64,000 nucleotides of DNA from Nocardioidaceae bacterium (lineage in GTDB: Bacteria > Actinomycetota > Actinomycetes > Propionibacteriales > Nocardioidaceae). The notes beneath the pieces were generated by a model. It ran no database searches and was not told the origin of the DNA. It was given only the letters and a program-made list of their open reading frames with translations. Each line of letters starts with the position of its first letter. The first letter of the stretch is position 1. The stretch lies in the NCBI GenBank assembly GCA_030447865.1, contig JAUJOD010000001.1:1303652-1367651 (forward strand), read 5' to 3'. This document shows positions 15,626 to 24,651 of this stretch, piece after piece. The position numbers and the translations under genes are program-made.

Positions 15626-17289
15626 GGAGTCGAGAGCGCCGGCGGGTGTACGACGACGACCTGCCCAAGACCCACGACGTGCGCTACGGGTTCCTGTTCC
15701 TCTTCGGCGTGGTCGGCATCCTCGTTGGGCTCTACGCCATCGGCTACTTCGCCGCCGGCAACAAGCTGCCGTGGGGTACGGCGATCGGCGGGGTCGACGT
15801 GGGCGGCATGACGCCCAGCCAGGCCCGGGTCGCCGTAGACGAAGGGCTCGGGTCGCGGATCGAGAAGCCGCTGACGCTGCTGGCGGCCGGTGATCGATAC
15901 CGCCTCAAGCCTCAGCGGGCGGGGATGGACTTCGACATCGACGCGAGCATCCACACCGCCCTCGGTGGAGAGAGCTGGGACCCCCGCCACATGGTTCGGG
16001 TGCTGCTCGGCGGTGCGGAGATCGACCCGGAGCTCGTCATCGATGAGGCCAGGCTCGACGCCGCGCTGGCCACGGTGGCCGCCGAGGTCAGGCGGGAGCC
16101 GCGCGACGCTACGGTGTCGTTCGCCTCCGGGCGACCGCAGCTGGTGTTCGGACGCACCGGCCAGGCCCTCGCCGTCGAGGAGTCCAAGCAACGCCTGGCC
16201 GCCGCCGTGCGGTCGGGGGAGCGCACGGTTCGGCTACCCGTGGCGCCGGTGGAGCCGGCGATCACCAACACCGAGGCCCGCACGTTCGCCGGCACCGTCG
16301 CTACCCGAGCCGTCAGCGAGCCGGTGACGTTGCGGGTGGCCGACACGAAGCTCACCCTCGAACCGAAGATCTTCGCGCCCGTGCTGGGCACCGAAGTGGT
16401 GGACTCCGACCTTCGGCTGACGGTCGACGCGGGTCGCCTGTACCAGCGCTCCCGGGGCGTGATCGGGACGCTGCCCAACGCACCGGTCAAGGCCAAGATC
16501 CTTTTCGGGAAGTCGCGTCCGGTGGTCATCGCGAGCCGCACCGGCATCTCCGTCGGCGCGAAGGAGTGGGCGGCCGCGGTGCTCCGCGCGGTCAGCCGGG
16601 AGGGTGACGAACGCACGGTGGCGGTCACTACCCAGCGGACGGAGTCGACCTTCACCACGAAAGACGCCCGCGAGCTCGGGGTCCGCGCGCGGGTGGCCAC
16701 CGCCAGCACGCGGTACCCCACGGTGGCCGTCTCCGACCTTGCACCAGCCGCCCGGCAGCTCGACGGCGCACTGCTGAAGCCCGGTGAGACGCTGAGCTTC
16801 CTCGACCAGGTCGACGCTCGCCGCGATCTGCAGCCGGCGACACTGCTGGCGGCCACCACCTTCGACGCCGCATTCAAAGCCGGCCTCGCCGTCCTCGAGC
16901 ACTCTCCGACGATCTTCTACTCGGCGCAGTACCCGCTGGGCCGCGATGCCCGGGTGCGCCCACCCAACCGGGACCTGCTGCTGCGCAACGACAGCCCGTA
17001 CGGCGTGTTCTTCCGCGCGACGGTCGAGCGGTTGCGAGGCGGCGGCGCGATCGTGCGCGTCGACGTGTGGAGCTCGCGGTACTGGCAGATCAAGGTGCGG
17101 ACGTCGAACCGCTACCAGCTCGAGAAGCCGAAGGTGAACGTGGTCAGGTCGCCGCGCTGCCGGCCGCAGCCGGGGAGCCCCGGCTTTGCGGTCGACGTGA
17201 CCCGGGTGTTCCTTCGGCGCGGCGAGCGCGTCGACTCCGACGTCACCCATTCGGAGTACACGCGGCAAGACCGGGTTGTCTGCCGCTAG
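15622..17289 (+). CDS. VanW family protein with peptidoglycan-binding-like repeats
   Basis: 555 residues. The N-terminus is short and cytoplasmic; one membrane helix spans about residues 22-44 (FLFLFGVVGILVGLYAIGYF). Two PG_binding_4-type modules follow (GGVDVGGMTPSQARVAVDE near 56-75, and a second centred near 280-340). A VanW domain is at about 365-490 (LLKPGETLSFLDQV, FDAAFKAGLAVLEHSP). It is an extracytoplasmic cell-wall protein; the VanW biochemical activity is not established. It has translational coupling with the upstream gene. Confidence 0.85.
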   Translation: MRSRERRRVYDDDLPKTHDVRYGFLFLFGVVGILVGLYAIGYFAAGNKLPWGTAIGGVDVGGMTPSQARVAVDEGLGSRIEKPLTLLAAGDRYRLKPQRAGMDFDIDASIHTALGGESWDPRHMVRVLLGGAEIDPELVIDEARLDAALATVAAEVRREPRDATVSFASGRPQLVFGRTGQALAVEESKQRLAAAVRSGERTVRLPVAPVEPAITNTEARTFAGTVATRAVSEPVTLRVADTKLTLEPKIFAPVLGTEVVDSDLRLTVDAGRLYQRSRGVIGTLPNAPVKAKILFGKSRPVVIASRTGISVGAKEWAAAVLRAVSREGDERTVAVTTQRTESTFTTKDARELGVRARVATASTRYPTVAVSDLAPAARQLDGALLKPGETLSFLDQVDARRDLQPATLLAATTFDAAFKAGLAVLEHSPTIFYSAQYPLGRDARVRPPNRDLLLRNDSPYGVFFRATVERLRGGGAIVRVDVWSSRYWQIKVRTSNRYQLEKPKVNVVRSPRCRPQPGSPGFAVDVTRVFLRRGERVDSDVTHSEYTRQDRVVCR

Positions 17290-17543
17290 CCGGTGGTCGA
17301 GCGCGGCCCACCCGCACCTCGCCGCTTCGCTCGAGGAGGGATCTGCTTGCCTGCCACCACGTCCGTTAGTGGCACGGTGACCAGTTGGCCGCCTTCTCGG
17401 CGTACTGAGAGCGCCTGGTCGTCCCATGCCTCCAAGATTCCGATTACGTCGGTCAGGGCCGGCCCGCCGCTCGGCCCGACCTCGCCGCGGACCGCTCGGC
17501 GTACGATGACGCGCTGGCCGACGAGACCGGGATGGAGCGTCAT
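17286..17543 (-). CDS. small protein resembling the N-terminal domain of a GNAT acetyltransferase
   Basis: 85 residues from ATG 17543. The sequence GQRVIVRRAV...DVIGILEAWDDQALSVRREG...VTVPLTDVVAGKQIPPR resembles the beta-barrel-like N-terminal module that precedes the GNAT domain in acetyltransferases often placed beside fdxA. The GNAT part is absent here, so this is a stand-alone or truncated version. It is divergent from fdxA and overlaps the VanW stop codon by 4 bp at its 3' end. The assignment rests on memory of the family. Confidence 0.6.
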   Translation of the reverse strand: MTLHPGLVGQRVIVRRAVRGEVGPSGGPALTDVIGILEAWDDQALSVRREGGQLVTVPLTDVVAGKQIPPRAKRRGAGGPRSTTG

Positions 17544-17674
17544 CGACCCTCCGACACATGGACCTGCGTGCGGTGGGCGCCGCAGGGGCATAGATACTAG
17601 GGCTGGTGCAGCGATACTAATGACGTTGCACCGCCGCCGCTGACGGCAGACCGCAGACATCGAGGAGGACCAAG

Positions 17675-18001
17675 GTGACGTACGTCATCGCGCAGCCGTG
17701 TGTCGACTTGAAGGACCGGGGCTGTGTCGACGAGTGCCCCGTCGACTGCATCTATGAGGGTCAGCGGATGCTCTACATACATCCCGACGAGTGCGTTGAC
17801 TGCGGTGCCTGTGAGCCGGTGTGCCCGGTGGAGGCGATCTTCTACGAGGACGACACGCCTGAGCAGTGGAAGCAGTACTACGCCGCCAATGTGGAGTTCT
17901 TCGACGACCTCGGCTCTCCTGGTGGGGCCGCCAAGATGGGCCTCATCGACAAGGACCACCCGACCATCGCCGCGCTGCCGCCACAAGCCCACGACGAATA
18001 G
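17675..18001 (+). CDS. fdxA: 7Fe ferredoxin
   Basis: A 108-residue low-potential electron carrier. Cysteines C9, C17, C21 and C25, then C40, C43, C46 and C50, give the [3Fe-4S]/[4Fe-4S] pattern (CVDLKDRGCVDECPVDC and CVDCGACEPVCP). GTG 17675 is preceded by GAGGAGG. The stop TAG shares its last base with the GTG of dapC, so the two are co-translated, as in many actinobacteria. Confidence 0.94.
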   Translation: MTYVIAQPCVDLKDRGCVDECPVDCIYEGQRMLYIHPDECVDCGACEPVCPVEAIFYEDDTPEQWKQYYAANVEFFDDLGSPGGAAKMGLIDKDHPTIAALPPQAHDE

Positions 18002-19146
18002 TGCCCGGCCGTTCCGGCGCGCCGCCTCCCCATGTTGGGTTGGCGGCGCAGTCGGTTTCGCGGCGCCTGCCCGACTTCCCCTGGGACCGGCTCGCCGCTT
18101 ACAAGGAGCGGGCGGCTGCCCATCCTGACGGGATCGTCGACCTGTCGATCGGCACCCCCGTCGATCCCACTCCCGCGGCGGTGCAGGCAGCGCTAAGCGC
18201 GGCGGCCGATGCGCCCGGCTACCCCACGGTGTGGGGGACACCGGAGCTGCGGGCCTCGATCATCGCTTACCTGCAGCGCCGGTGGAGCGCGGTCGAGTTC
18301 GACGACGACTGCGTGCTGCCCACGGTGGGCTCGAAGGAGCTCGTCGCGTCGTTGCCTGCCCAGCTGGGCGTCGCTACCGGCCAGACCGTGCTGGTGCCGG
18401 AGATCGCCTACCCGACGTATGTGGTCGGTGCCTTGCTCGCTGGCGCCGACTACCTGGCGACGGACTCAACCCTGGCTGCCGGGCCGCTCGACGTACCACT
18501 CGTCTGGGTGAACTCTCCCGCCAACCCCACCGGCCGGGTGCTGCCAGCCGCGCACCTGCGCAAGGTCATCGCGTGGGCGCGCGAGCGTGGGGCCGTGGTG
18601 GCGTCGGACGAGTGCTACCTCGAGTACGCCTGGGAGGCTGAGGCTGTGTCGGTGCTCGACCCGGCCGTCAACGGGGGGTCGCTCGAGTCGGTGCTAGCGG
18701 TGCACTCGCTGTCGAAGCGGTCGAATCTCGCGGGTTACCGGGCCGCTTTCGTGGCGGGGGATCCCCGGTTGGTGGGCGAGCTGAAAGAGGTACGCCGCCA
18801 CGCCGGGCTGATGGTTTCGGCACCGGTGCAGGCGGCGATGCTGGCAGCGCTCGGCGACGACGTACACGTTGAGGAGCAGCGGGAGCGGTACGGCAGGCGG
18901 CGGCTGGTGCTCCGCGAGGCGTTGGAACGGGCGGGGTTTCGCATCGACCTGTCCCAGGGCTCGCTCTATCTGTGGGCCACTCGGGGTGAGCCGGCGATGT
19001 CGTCCGTTTCGTGGCTGGCCGACCGCGGGATCCTGGTCGCGCCTGGGGACTTCTACGGTCCTGCGGGCGCTGAGCACGTGCGCGTGGCGCTCACTGCGAC
19101 CGACGAGCGCGTCGCCGCCGTCGCCGACCGCCTGCGCGCCACCTGA
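18001..19146 (+). CDS. dapC: succinyldiaminopimelate transaminase
   Basis: A 381-residue fold-type I PLP aminotransferase. NSPANPTGR and the PLP-lysine motif SLSKRSNLAGYR are present. It makes N-succinyl-LL-2,6-diaminopimelate from the keto form in lysine and peptidoglycan precursor synthesis. Clustering with dapD and dapE, and fusion-like coupling to fdxA, support the DapC call over generic aspartate aminotransferase. The start is GTG 18001; the frame upstream runs through fdxA and is not used. Confidence 0.92.
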   Translation: MPGRSGAPPPHVGLAAQSVSRRLPDFPWDRLAAYKERAAAHPDGIVDLSIGTPVDPTPAAVQAALSAAADAPGYPTVWGTPELRASIIAYLQRRWSAVEFDDDCVLPTVGSKELVASLPAQLGVATGQTVLVPEIAYPTYVVGALLAGADYLATDSTLAAGPLDVPLVWVNSPANPTGRVLPAAHLRKVIAWARERGAVVASDECYLEYAWEAEAVSVLDPAVNGGSLESVLAVHSLSKRSNLAGYRAAFVAGDPRLVGELKEVRRHAGLMVSAPVQAAMLAALGDDVHVEEQRERYGRRRLVLREALERAGFRIDLSQGSLYLWATRGEPAMSSVSWLADRGILVAPGDFYGPAGAEHVRVALTATDERVAAVADRLRAT

Positions 19147-19186
19147 GCCCCCGAAATCGTGCTGCCCCCTTCCCCACACGTCGGGG

Positions 19187-19293
19187 GTTGTCAGAACGTA
19201 GTCGACCTATAGCCCGACTGGAGTCTGACAACTCTGCCGGCCGCCGGAGTTGTCAGAACGTAGTCGACCTATAGCCCGACTGGAGTCTGACAA
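19187..19293. repeat. paired 46-bp nested palindromic element (locus 1)
   Basis: Two near-identical 46-bp units at 19187-19232 and 19249-19293 (period 62). Each has outer arms GTTGTCAGA / TCTGACAAC, symmetrical 4-nt spacers, inner arms AGTCG / CGACT and a 10-nt loop ACCTATAGCC. They sit between convergent dapC and the gene ending at 19308. The same pair occurs, inverted, at 40698-40805. Confidence 0.9.
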
Positions 19294-19307
19294 GTCGGCG
19301 AGCGGGG

Positions 19308-20285
19308 TTAGTCGACGTCGACGTGCACGTGGTCGCGGTGCTCGAGGATCGCCAACGTCTCTGGACTCTCGTCGCCGGTGAGCCCCGACGGGTTGAATGG
19401 CCGCCAGCCTTCCTCGGACGGCGTACCGGCGGTCCAGATCTTGCCGTCGAAGATCACGTGGGCAAGCGACAGCCGGTCGGCGTTCGCGACGAGGTAGTGG
19501 GCCAGGACCCAGCCGCGCCTGCGGTTCTCGGCGTTGATCGGCCGAAAGAACACGTCGAGCGCCCGGCCGTCGTAGTGGCTCGACCCAGCTATGTGCCCGC
19601 TCGTCACGCCGCCTGGCTGGAAGCCACCGAGGGGCAGCTCACCGAAGGACTTGGCGATGTCTTGGCGTACGGCGTTCGCGCGGGCGGTCAGGCCGTCGGC
19701 ACCCGCATCCTGCGCGCTCACGTCGGCGCGGGAGACCACGCACGAGAAGGCTGCCCTGCTGTAGCCCGCCATCGCACTGGCGATGGTGCGCCCGTCGAGC
19801 TCGTGGTCGGCGTAGGCGTCGGGGAAGGCGGATCGCTGCACAGCCTGCGCGGCCTCGGTGATCGGCATGTCGCGGTAGCCGTCGACCCGAACCAGGGCGT
19901 CGTAGAAGGCGTTGGCGGCGTAGTAGGGGTCGAGGATCTGCTCGCGGGTGCCCCAGCCCTGACTCGGCCGCTGCTGGAACAGCCCGAGTGAGTCGCGGTC
20001 ACCGAAGTCGAGGTTCTGCAGCTTGGATTCCTGGTACGCCGTCGCCATCGCGATCGAGACGGCCCGCGCCGGCAGTCCACGCCGTTCGGCGACGGCCGCG
20101 ATGATCGAGGCGTTCTCCGCCTGCTCGGTCGACATGGCAACGGCGTGCGCGTCGACGGTGGCGGTGCAACCCGCGGGGTCGGGGAGCGGCCCCAGGCCCG
20201 TGTCCAGGGCGAAGTAGGCCCCGCCAGCGACCAGTCCAGCCACCGCCAGCGCAGCCACGGCGGCGATCGCCGTACCCTTACTCAT
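19308..20285 (-). CDS. membrane-anchored cell-wall protein with lysozyme-like domain and ARB_07466-like C-terminal domain
   Basis: 325 residues from ATG 20285. The N-terminal signal anchor is [24 protein letters not shown] lysozyme/transglycosylase-like segment follows ([33 protein letters not shown]). The C-terminal domain ([15 protein letters not shown] ... [10 protein letters not shown]) looks like the ARB_07466-type fold, with histidines that resemble a peptidase metal site. It is probably extracytoplasmic and acts on or binds peptidoglycan. It overlaps the end of dapD by 8 bp. Confidence 0.7.
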   Translation of the reverse strand: MSKGTAIAAVAALAVAGLVAGGAYFALDTGLGPLPDPAGCTATVDAHAVAMSTEQAENASIIAAVAERRGLPARAVSIAMATAYQESKLQNLDFGDRDSLGLFQQRPSQGWGTREQILDPYYAANAFYDALVRVDGYRDMPITEAAQAVQRSAFPDAYADHELDGRTIASAMAGYSRAAFSCVVSRADVSAQDAGADGLTARANAVRQDIAKSFGELPLGGFQPGGVTSGHIAGSSHYDGRALDVFFRPINAENRRRGWVLAHYLVANADRLSLAHVIFDGKIWTAGTPSEEGWRPFNPSGLTGDESPETLAILEHRDHVHVDVD

Positions 20286-21231
20286 TGCTGTGCAGGCTGG
20301 CGTTGAGCTCGATGCCGGAGCTGTTGCGGCGGTGCGCCTCCACCCCACCCGTCACGCTGTTCTGCCAGAACTGCCAGCCGGACTGGCCCGACAGCTCCCG
20401 CGCCTTGACGACCGAGCCGTCGGGCAGGGTCAGCTTGGTGCCGGCGGTGATGTAGCAGCCGGCCGCGACCACGCAGTCGTCACCGAGGGAGATCCCCACG
20501 CCGGCGTTGGCGCCCAGCAGGCATCTCCGGCCGATCGAGATGACCTCCGTGCCGCCACCTGACAACGTCCCCATGATCGACGCGCCCCCGCCGATGTCGG
20601 ACCCGTCACCCACGACGACGCCGGCGCTGATCCGGCCCTCCACCATCGAGGCGCCGAGCGTGCCGGCGTTGAAGTTCACGAAGCCCTCGTGCATGACCGT
20701 CGTGCCCGCGGCCAGGTGCGCGCCGAGGCGGACCCGGTCGGCGTCAGCGATGCGTACGCCGCTCGGCACGACGTAGTCGGTCATCCGCGGGAACTTGTCG
20801 ACGCCGTACACCTGGATCTGCTGACCGGCCGCGCGAGCCCGCAGCCGCGTCGACTCGAAGCCGTCGACGGCGCAGGCGCCGAGCGTGGTCCACACCACGT
20901 TGGTGAGCAGCCCGAAGACGCCGTCGACGTTGGCTTCGTGTGGCTTGACGAGGCGGGAGCTGAGCAGATGCAGCCGCAGCCACACGTCGGCGACGTCGCT
21001 CGGTGGGGCGCTGACCTCGTCGGTGCTCACCTGCACCACCCTGCGGTCGACCCGGCGTACGTCGTCCGGACCCTCCAGCCGGTGCAGTGCGTCCGGCGGT
21101 GTCGAGCCCTGCGGCGGCGGACCCAGCGCCGGCTCGGGAAACCAGACGTCGAGCAACGCTCCGGCTTCGTCGTACGTCGCGAGCCCCCACGCCCACGCCC
21201 CGGCACTGGTCGAGGCGGCGTCGTCGGTCAC
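20278..21231 (-). CDS. dapD: 2,3,4,5-tetrahydropyridine-2,6-dicarboxylate N-succinyltransferase
   Basis: A 317-residue left-handed beta-helix acyltransferase of the actinobacterial DapD group. Hexapeptide repeats run from about 170 to 275 ([60 protein letters not shown]). It succinylates tetrahydrodipicolinate, the step before DapC. The GTG at 21231 has TAGCGT ending 7-8 bp upstream, so it is likely leaderless. Confidence 0.92.
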   Translation of the reverse strand: MTDDAASTSAGAWAWGLATYDEAGALLDVWFPEPALGPPPQGSTPPDALHRLEGPDDVRRVDRRVVQVSTDEVSAPPSDVADVWLRLHLLSSRLVKPHEANVDGVFGLLTNVVWTTLGACAVDGFESTRLRARAAGQQIQVYGVDKFPRMTDYVVPSGVRIADADRVRLGAHLAAGTTVMHEGFVNFNAGTLGASMVEGRISAGVVVGDGSDIGGGASIMGTLSGGGTEVISIGRRCLLGANAGVGISLGDDCVVAAGCYITAGTKLTLPDGSVVKARELSGQSGWQFWQNSVTGGVEAHRRNSSGIELNASLHSNE

Positions 21232-21238
21232 CTACCCC

Positions 21239-21244
21239 ACGCTA
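21239..21244 (-). promoter_or_regulatory. -10 element TAGCGT, leaderless dapD
   Basis: The minus-strand TAGCGT ends 7-8 bp before the dapD GTG at 21231. Confidence 0.55.
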
Positions 21245-21294
21245 CCGAGCCGCCCTGGGTGTCTCGTATGGCCATCGCGCGCTACGACACGACG

Positions 21295-21447
21295 TGGTTG
21301 GGCGGTCCGTTAGCCGTCATGGGTCGGAAGACGTACGGCGTGGGGTGGTTGGGCGGTCCGTTTGCCGTCGTGGGTCGGAAGACGTACGGCGTGGGGTGGT
21401 TGGGCGGTCCGTTTGCCGTCGTGTGTCGGAAGACGTACGGCGTGGGA
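21295..21447. repeat. tandem 51-bp repeat, three units (superfamily locus 1)
   Basis: Units begin at 21295, 21346 and 21397 (TGGTTGGGCGG), each exactly 51 bp, differing at a few bases. Each holds CCGTTWGCCG and, 8 nt on, GTCGGAAGACGTACGGCG. The rest of the 340-bp gap between dapD and the GNAT gene shows no gene. Because 51 is a multiple of three, long spurious ORFs run through it on both strands. Confidence 0.92.
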
Positions 21448-21571
21448 CCGGCGTCGAGGAGTTGCGGAGACTGAGTCGGTTTGTCGATGACGTGAGCGAC
21501 GTCCAGACAGCCCGACCGCCCAACTCACCAACGAACAATCCAAGTGGTGGAGCCCTGACAGACTGGGCGGG

Positions 21572-22039
21572 ATGGACAACAATCAGCCTGTCGTCCGCCG
21601 GGTGATGCCCGATGATCATCGGGCAGTCGTCGCGCTGGCGCCGCGCCTGACGGAAGGCGTCGCCCCCTGGCGGGCTCCGGCCGACGTACGACGAGCGGTC
21701 GAGGAATGGGTCTCAGGCTCCCTGTCGTCCGCTGAGAAGCCCGAGCACGGCTTCTTCGTGGCCGTAGTCGCCGACACGGTGGTGGGATTCGTCTCGGTCG
21801 GGCAGCGGGTGCATTTCAGCGGCTCCGTTGACGGGTACGTCGGGGAGCTCGTGGTCGCGAGGCAGCACGAAGGCCGGGGCATCGGCGGCCTCCTCATGGA
21901 TCACGCCGAACGCTGGACCCGTGACCGGGGCTATGCCCATCTCACGCTAGAGACGGGCGCGGCGAATGCGGCTGCCCGAGCGTTCTACGAGGCCCGTGGC
22001 TACCAAGAAGAGGATGTCAGGCTCACCAGGCCGTTGTGA
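21572..22039 (+). CDS. GNAT family N-acetyltransferase
   Basis: A 155-residue single-domain GNAT fold. The acetyl-CoA pyrophosphate loop is R-HEGRGIGGLL (about 108-118). A following AFYEARGYQEEDVRL motif is typical of the C-terminal strand. It transfers an acetyl group to an amine; substrate is unknown. It stands alone between a repeat array and a VOC gene. Confidence 0.85.
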   Translation: MDNNQPVVRRVMPDDHRAVVALAPRLTEGVAPWRAPADVRRAVEEWVSGSLSSAEKPEHGFFVAVVADTVVGFVSVGQRVHFSGSVDGYVGELVVARQHEGRGIGGLLMDHAERWTRDRGYAHLTLETGAANAAARAFYEARGYQEEDVRLTRPL

Positions 22040-22148
22040 GGTGGCACTGACCTCGGCAGATGTCGAAGACCGTGCAGATCCGCCGCGGCCGGACCTAGCT
22101 GCCGGATTGACGCGATCGAGTGACCTAGTCCACGCCACCAGGCCGCCA

Positions 22149-22154
22149 TAGGGT
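22149..22154 (+). promoter_or_regulatory. -10 element TAGGGT, leaderless VOC gene
   Basis: TAGGGT ends 7-8 bp before the ATG at 22162. Confidence 0.55.
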
Positions 22155-22161
22155 GATCTGC

Positions 22162-22878
22162 ATGGCCATCGCGCGATACAAAGACCTGTGCATTGACACG
22201 ACCGGAGGCGAAGCCCTGGGTGGCTTCTGGGCGGGCGCGCTCGGTCTGTCGTTCGAGGCCGATGGCGAGGCCGGTGTGCTGGCCGGCGAGACGCCGGAGC
22301 ACAAGGTCTGGATGAACGTCGTGCCGGAGGCCAAGACGGTCAAGCACCGAGTGCACATCGACGTCCACGCCGGCTCGGTCGACGAGCTCGTGGAGCTGGG
22401 GGCGGAGGTCCGTGAGCCAGCGGCCGAATACGACCGGCCGTGGACCGTGCTTGTCGACCCCGAAGGCGGCGAGTTCTGCGCGTTCGTGCGCGAGCCCGAC
22501 AAGTTGCCGGCGTACCGGCTGTATGAGCTGGTCGTGGACTCCGCCGAGCCGCGCGAGATCGCCCAGTGGTGGGCGGACGTCTTCGGTGCCGAGCTCGGCG
22601 GTGACGAAGGGAAGGGCTGGTGGTGGCTCGAGAACATCCCCGGCGCCCCCTTCGAGGGGATGACTTTCGTCTCCGTACCTGAGCCTAGGACGGTGAAGAA
22701 CCGCATCCACTGGGACGTCACGGTGACGCTCGCCGACGACCTGGTCAACGCTGGTGCTCGCCTGCTCAGGGAACCGGACGACGAGATCTCCTGGCACGTC
22801 TTCGCTGACCCCGAAGGCAACGAGTTCTGCGCCTTCACGCCGGCAGCCGACGCTGAGCCCGAGACCGAGCGAGGCTGA
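22162..22878 (+). CDS. VOC (glyoxalase-like) family protein, two tandem modules
   Basis: About 238 residues forming two vicinal-oxygen-chelate modules. Both end alike: VDPEGGEFCAFV near residue 110 and ADPEGNEFCAFTP near 222. Each contains a 'VKHRVHIDV' or 'VKNRIHWDV' strand. This is the glyoxalase-like DUF group common in actinobacteria; enzymatic activity is not predictable. The ATG at 22162 is chosen over 22153 from the -10 position and the family's MAIARYKDLCID start. Confidence 0.82.
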   Translation: MAIARYKDLCIDTTGGEALGGFWAGALGLSFEADGEAGVLAGETPEHKVWMNVVPEAKTVKHRVHIDVHAGSVDELVELGAEVREPAAEYDRPWTVLVDPEGGEFCAFVREPDKLPAYRLYELVVDSAEPREIAQWWADVFGAELGGDEGKGWWWLENIPGAPFEGMTFVSVPEPRTVKNRIHWDVTVTLADDLVNAGARLLREPDDEISWHVFADPEGNEFCAFTPAADAEPETERG

Positions 22879-22891
22879 CTGACAGGCGCGC

Positions 22892-24541
22892 TCAGTTCAG
22901 CATGGTGCGTCGGGGCCCTGAGTGATCCGGCACGGGCGGTTCCTCCGCGACGTAGTCGGCCGGTGGATCGCCTACGACGAGCCAGATCGGGTTGCTCAGC
23001 GCCTCCATGTCCCCGCTGCTGGCCTTGGGGTTGGTCGGCTGCAGGTCGGGCTGGCCACGTACCTCGGCGCGGACGTAGCCGCCACCAGGCGGAACGGCCA
23101 CCTGCACCTTGACGACCTCGTCGTCATCGGAGAGCTGCGTTACGGAGAACACCGCTCCCTGCGCTATCAGCAGGAGCCGTCGCCCGGCGCCACGGCGCAC
23201 CCGGCAACTGATGGTGACCGGGTCACCGACGTCGCCCCACACGGTGCCGCCGGTGTGGGTGCATTGACCGGGGCGGCGGGCGAACAGGTAGAGCTCGACA
23301 CCGTCGGGCGCCTTCGTGATGAACGACCGTCCCGCCCGAACTGCCGCGATCACGTCACGCTTGGCCAGCCTGCGCGCATGCACCACCGTGGTGGGCAGTC
23401 CGGCGGCGAAGCCTGCGTCATTGTCGACCCCATGCAGGTCTGATCCGCCGTTGGCAGCGATCCGCCAACCCCGCTGCAAGGCGCGATCCCAGTAGTCCAG
23501 CGCCTTCTCCTCGTCAGGCTGCCACGGCCCGGTCCAGACCTCCACGCCGTGCGTCCGCGCGGCAGGCCGGGTCTCCGCCTCAGCGAAGAACTGCCAGGCC
23601 AGGGTCGCGCCGAAGGGGTGAGCGGCCGAGACGTAGCCGCCCATTGACTCCGCCACCCGGATGAACTCGGCGATCCGCGCTCCTCCGGTTGGAAGCGGCA
23701 GCCCGTACGGACTTTGCCGGAAGTCCAGCCAGTCACCGGGGGAGATCCCCGACACGGTGGCGTGCCCGTGGAACCAGTTCGTCATCTCTTCACCGGCCAT
23801 GAGCAGCACGTCCGCGCCCGCGTCACGAGCAAGGAAGTAGTTCTGCGTCACAACGTTGTGATCGGTCAGCGCGACGAAGTCCAGCCCGATCCGCCGACAG
23901 GTGGCCGCCCACTCTCGCGGAGACAGCGCCGAACCGCTCGACCACGCGTCGGAGGACGCCGGGGTGTGGCAATGGAAGTCGCCGCGATACCAGCCGGGGC
24001 GGTCCAGGACCACGCCCGGCTCTGGGCCAGGCGCGAAGCGGGGAGCGTCTCGATCGGCGAAGGACAGAGTGACCCGCACCGTGATGCGGGTCGGGACCGG
24101 TGCCCGGAACACCGGCACGATCACCGTCCAGTTGCCCGCCGCCATCGGGCCCGGCATGAAGGACTGGCTGGCCGCGTCGCGGGTGACCCAGAACTTGGAC
24201 CGCTCCTCGCCGTAGATGCCGCGAAAACCCGACGACTGGTACGCCGCCCCGCGGGCGTCGAACAGCCCAACGCCGACCTTTGTCTCCTGGTGGGACTTTG
24301 TCAGTTCGGCGTCGATTCGAGTCACCCCGCGCGGCACCCGGAACGGCAGGTAACGGTAGTCGCCGGTGCCCTCCACCACGGTCTCCAGCTTGACCGTCTC
24401 TGGCGACCGGATGCGTTGAGCGGCGTAGGCCGCTTCGGCGCGGCCGACCAGCCCGGTCACGCCGGCTACTAGAGCGGCGCCGCCAGTCAGCACCTGGCGT
24501 CGGGACGGTTGCGGGTTCGTTGCCTGGTCCCGGTCAGTCAC
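22892..24541 (-). CDS. Tat-exported PHP-domain metallohydrolase, CehA/McbA family
   Basis: 549 residues from GTG 24541. The N-terminal twin-arginine signal is S-RR-QVL followed by TGGAALVAGVTGLVG. A beta-sandwich region (about 40-180) precedes the PHP domain: DFHCHTPASSDA, ALTDHNVVTQ, MAGEEMTN, SAAHPFG and GGSDLHG carry the expected metal ligands. The CehA/McbA family includes carbamate/phosphoester hydrolases; the substrate here is unknown. It is divergent from dapE, which starts about 110 bp away. Confidence 0.82.
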   Translation of the reverse strand: MTDRDQATNPQPSRRQVLTGGAALVAGVTGLVGRAEAAYAAQRIRSPETVKLETVVEGTGDYRYLPFRVPRGVTRIDAELTKSHQETKVGVGLFDARGAAYQSSGFRGIYGEERSKFWVTRDAASQSFMPGPMAAGNWTVIVPVFRAPVPTRITVRVTLSFADRDAPRFAPGPEPGVVLDRPGWYRGDFHCHTPASSDAWSSGSALSPREWAATCRRIGLDFVALTDHNVVTQNYFLARDAGADVLLMAGEEMTNWFHGHATVSGISPGDWLDFRQSPYGLPLPTGGARIAEFIRVAESMGGYVSAAHPFGATLAWQFFAEAETRPAARTHGVEVWTGPWQPDEEKALDYWDRALQRGWRIAANGGSDLHGVDNDAGFAAGLPTTVVHARRLAKRDVIAAVRAGRSFITKAPDGVELYLFARRPGQCTHTGGTVWGDVGDPVTISCRVRRGAGRRLLLIAQGAVFSVTQLSDDDEVVKVQVAVPPGGGYVRAEVRGQPDLQPTNPKASSGDMEALSNPIWLVVGDPPADYVAEEPPVPDHSGPRRTMLN

Positions 24542-24639
24542 CGCGTGAACGATGCCGGATGTTCCCGACCACCGCCCCAACACCGCCAGACGGGTAGATG
24601 AACAACGCGTGGTCGGCCAGTCGTTACCGGCAGGTTCGG

Positions 24640-24645
24640 CACAAT
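24640..24645 (+). promoter_or_regulatory. -10-like CACAAT, leaderless dapE
   Basis: CACAAT ends 7 bp before the dapE ATG at 24652. Confidence 0.45.
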
Positions 24646-24651
24646 GGCGCC

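Noticed and set aside
21268-21285. ATGGCCATCGCGCG shared with the VOC gene start at 22162 (possible gene-fragment duplication)
   Set aside because: Only about 17 of 18 bases match and flanks differ; too short to claim a duplicated 5' end.
21268-21474. A repeat-containing peptide ORF of 17-residue units (MAIARYDTTWLGGPLAVMGR onward)
   Set aside because: The exact 51-bp unit keeps frames open on both strands, but other arrays of the family have steps of 50, 52 and 53 bp that break any frame. There is no ribosome site or -10 element.
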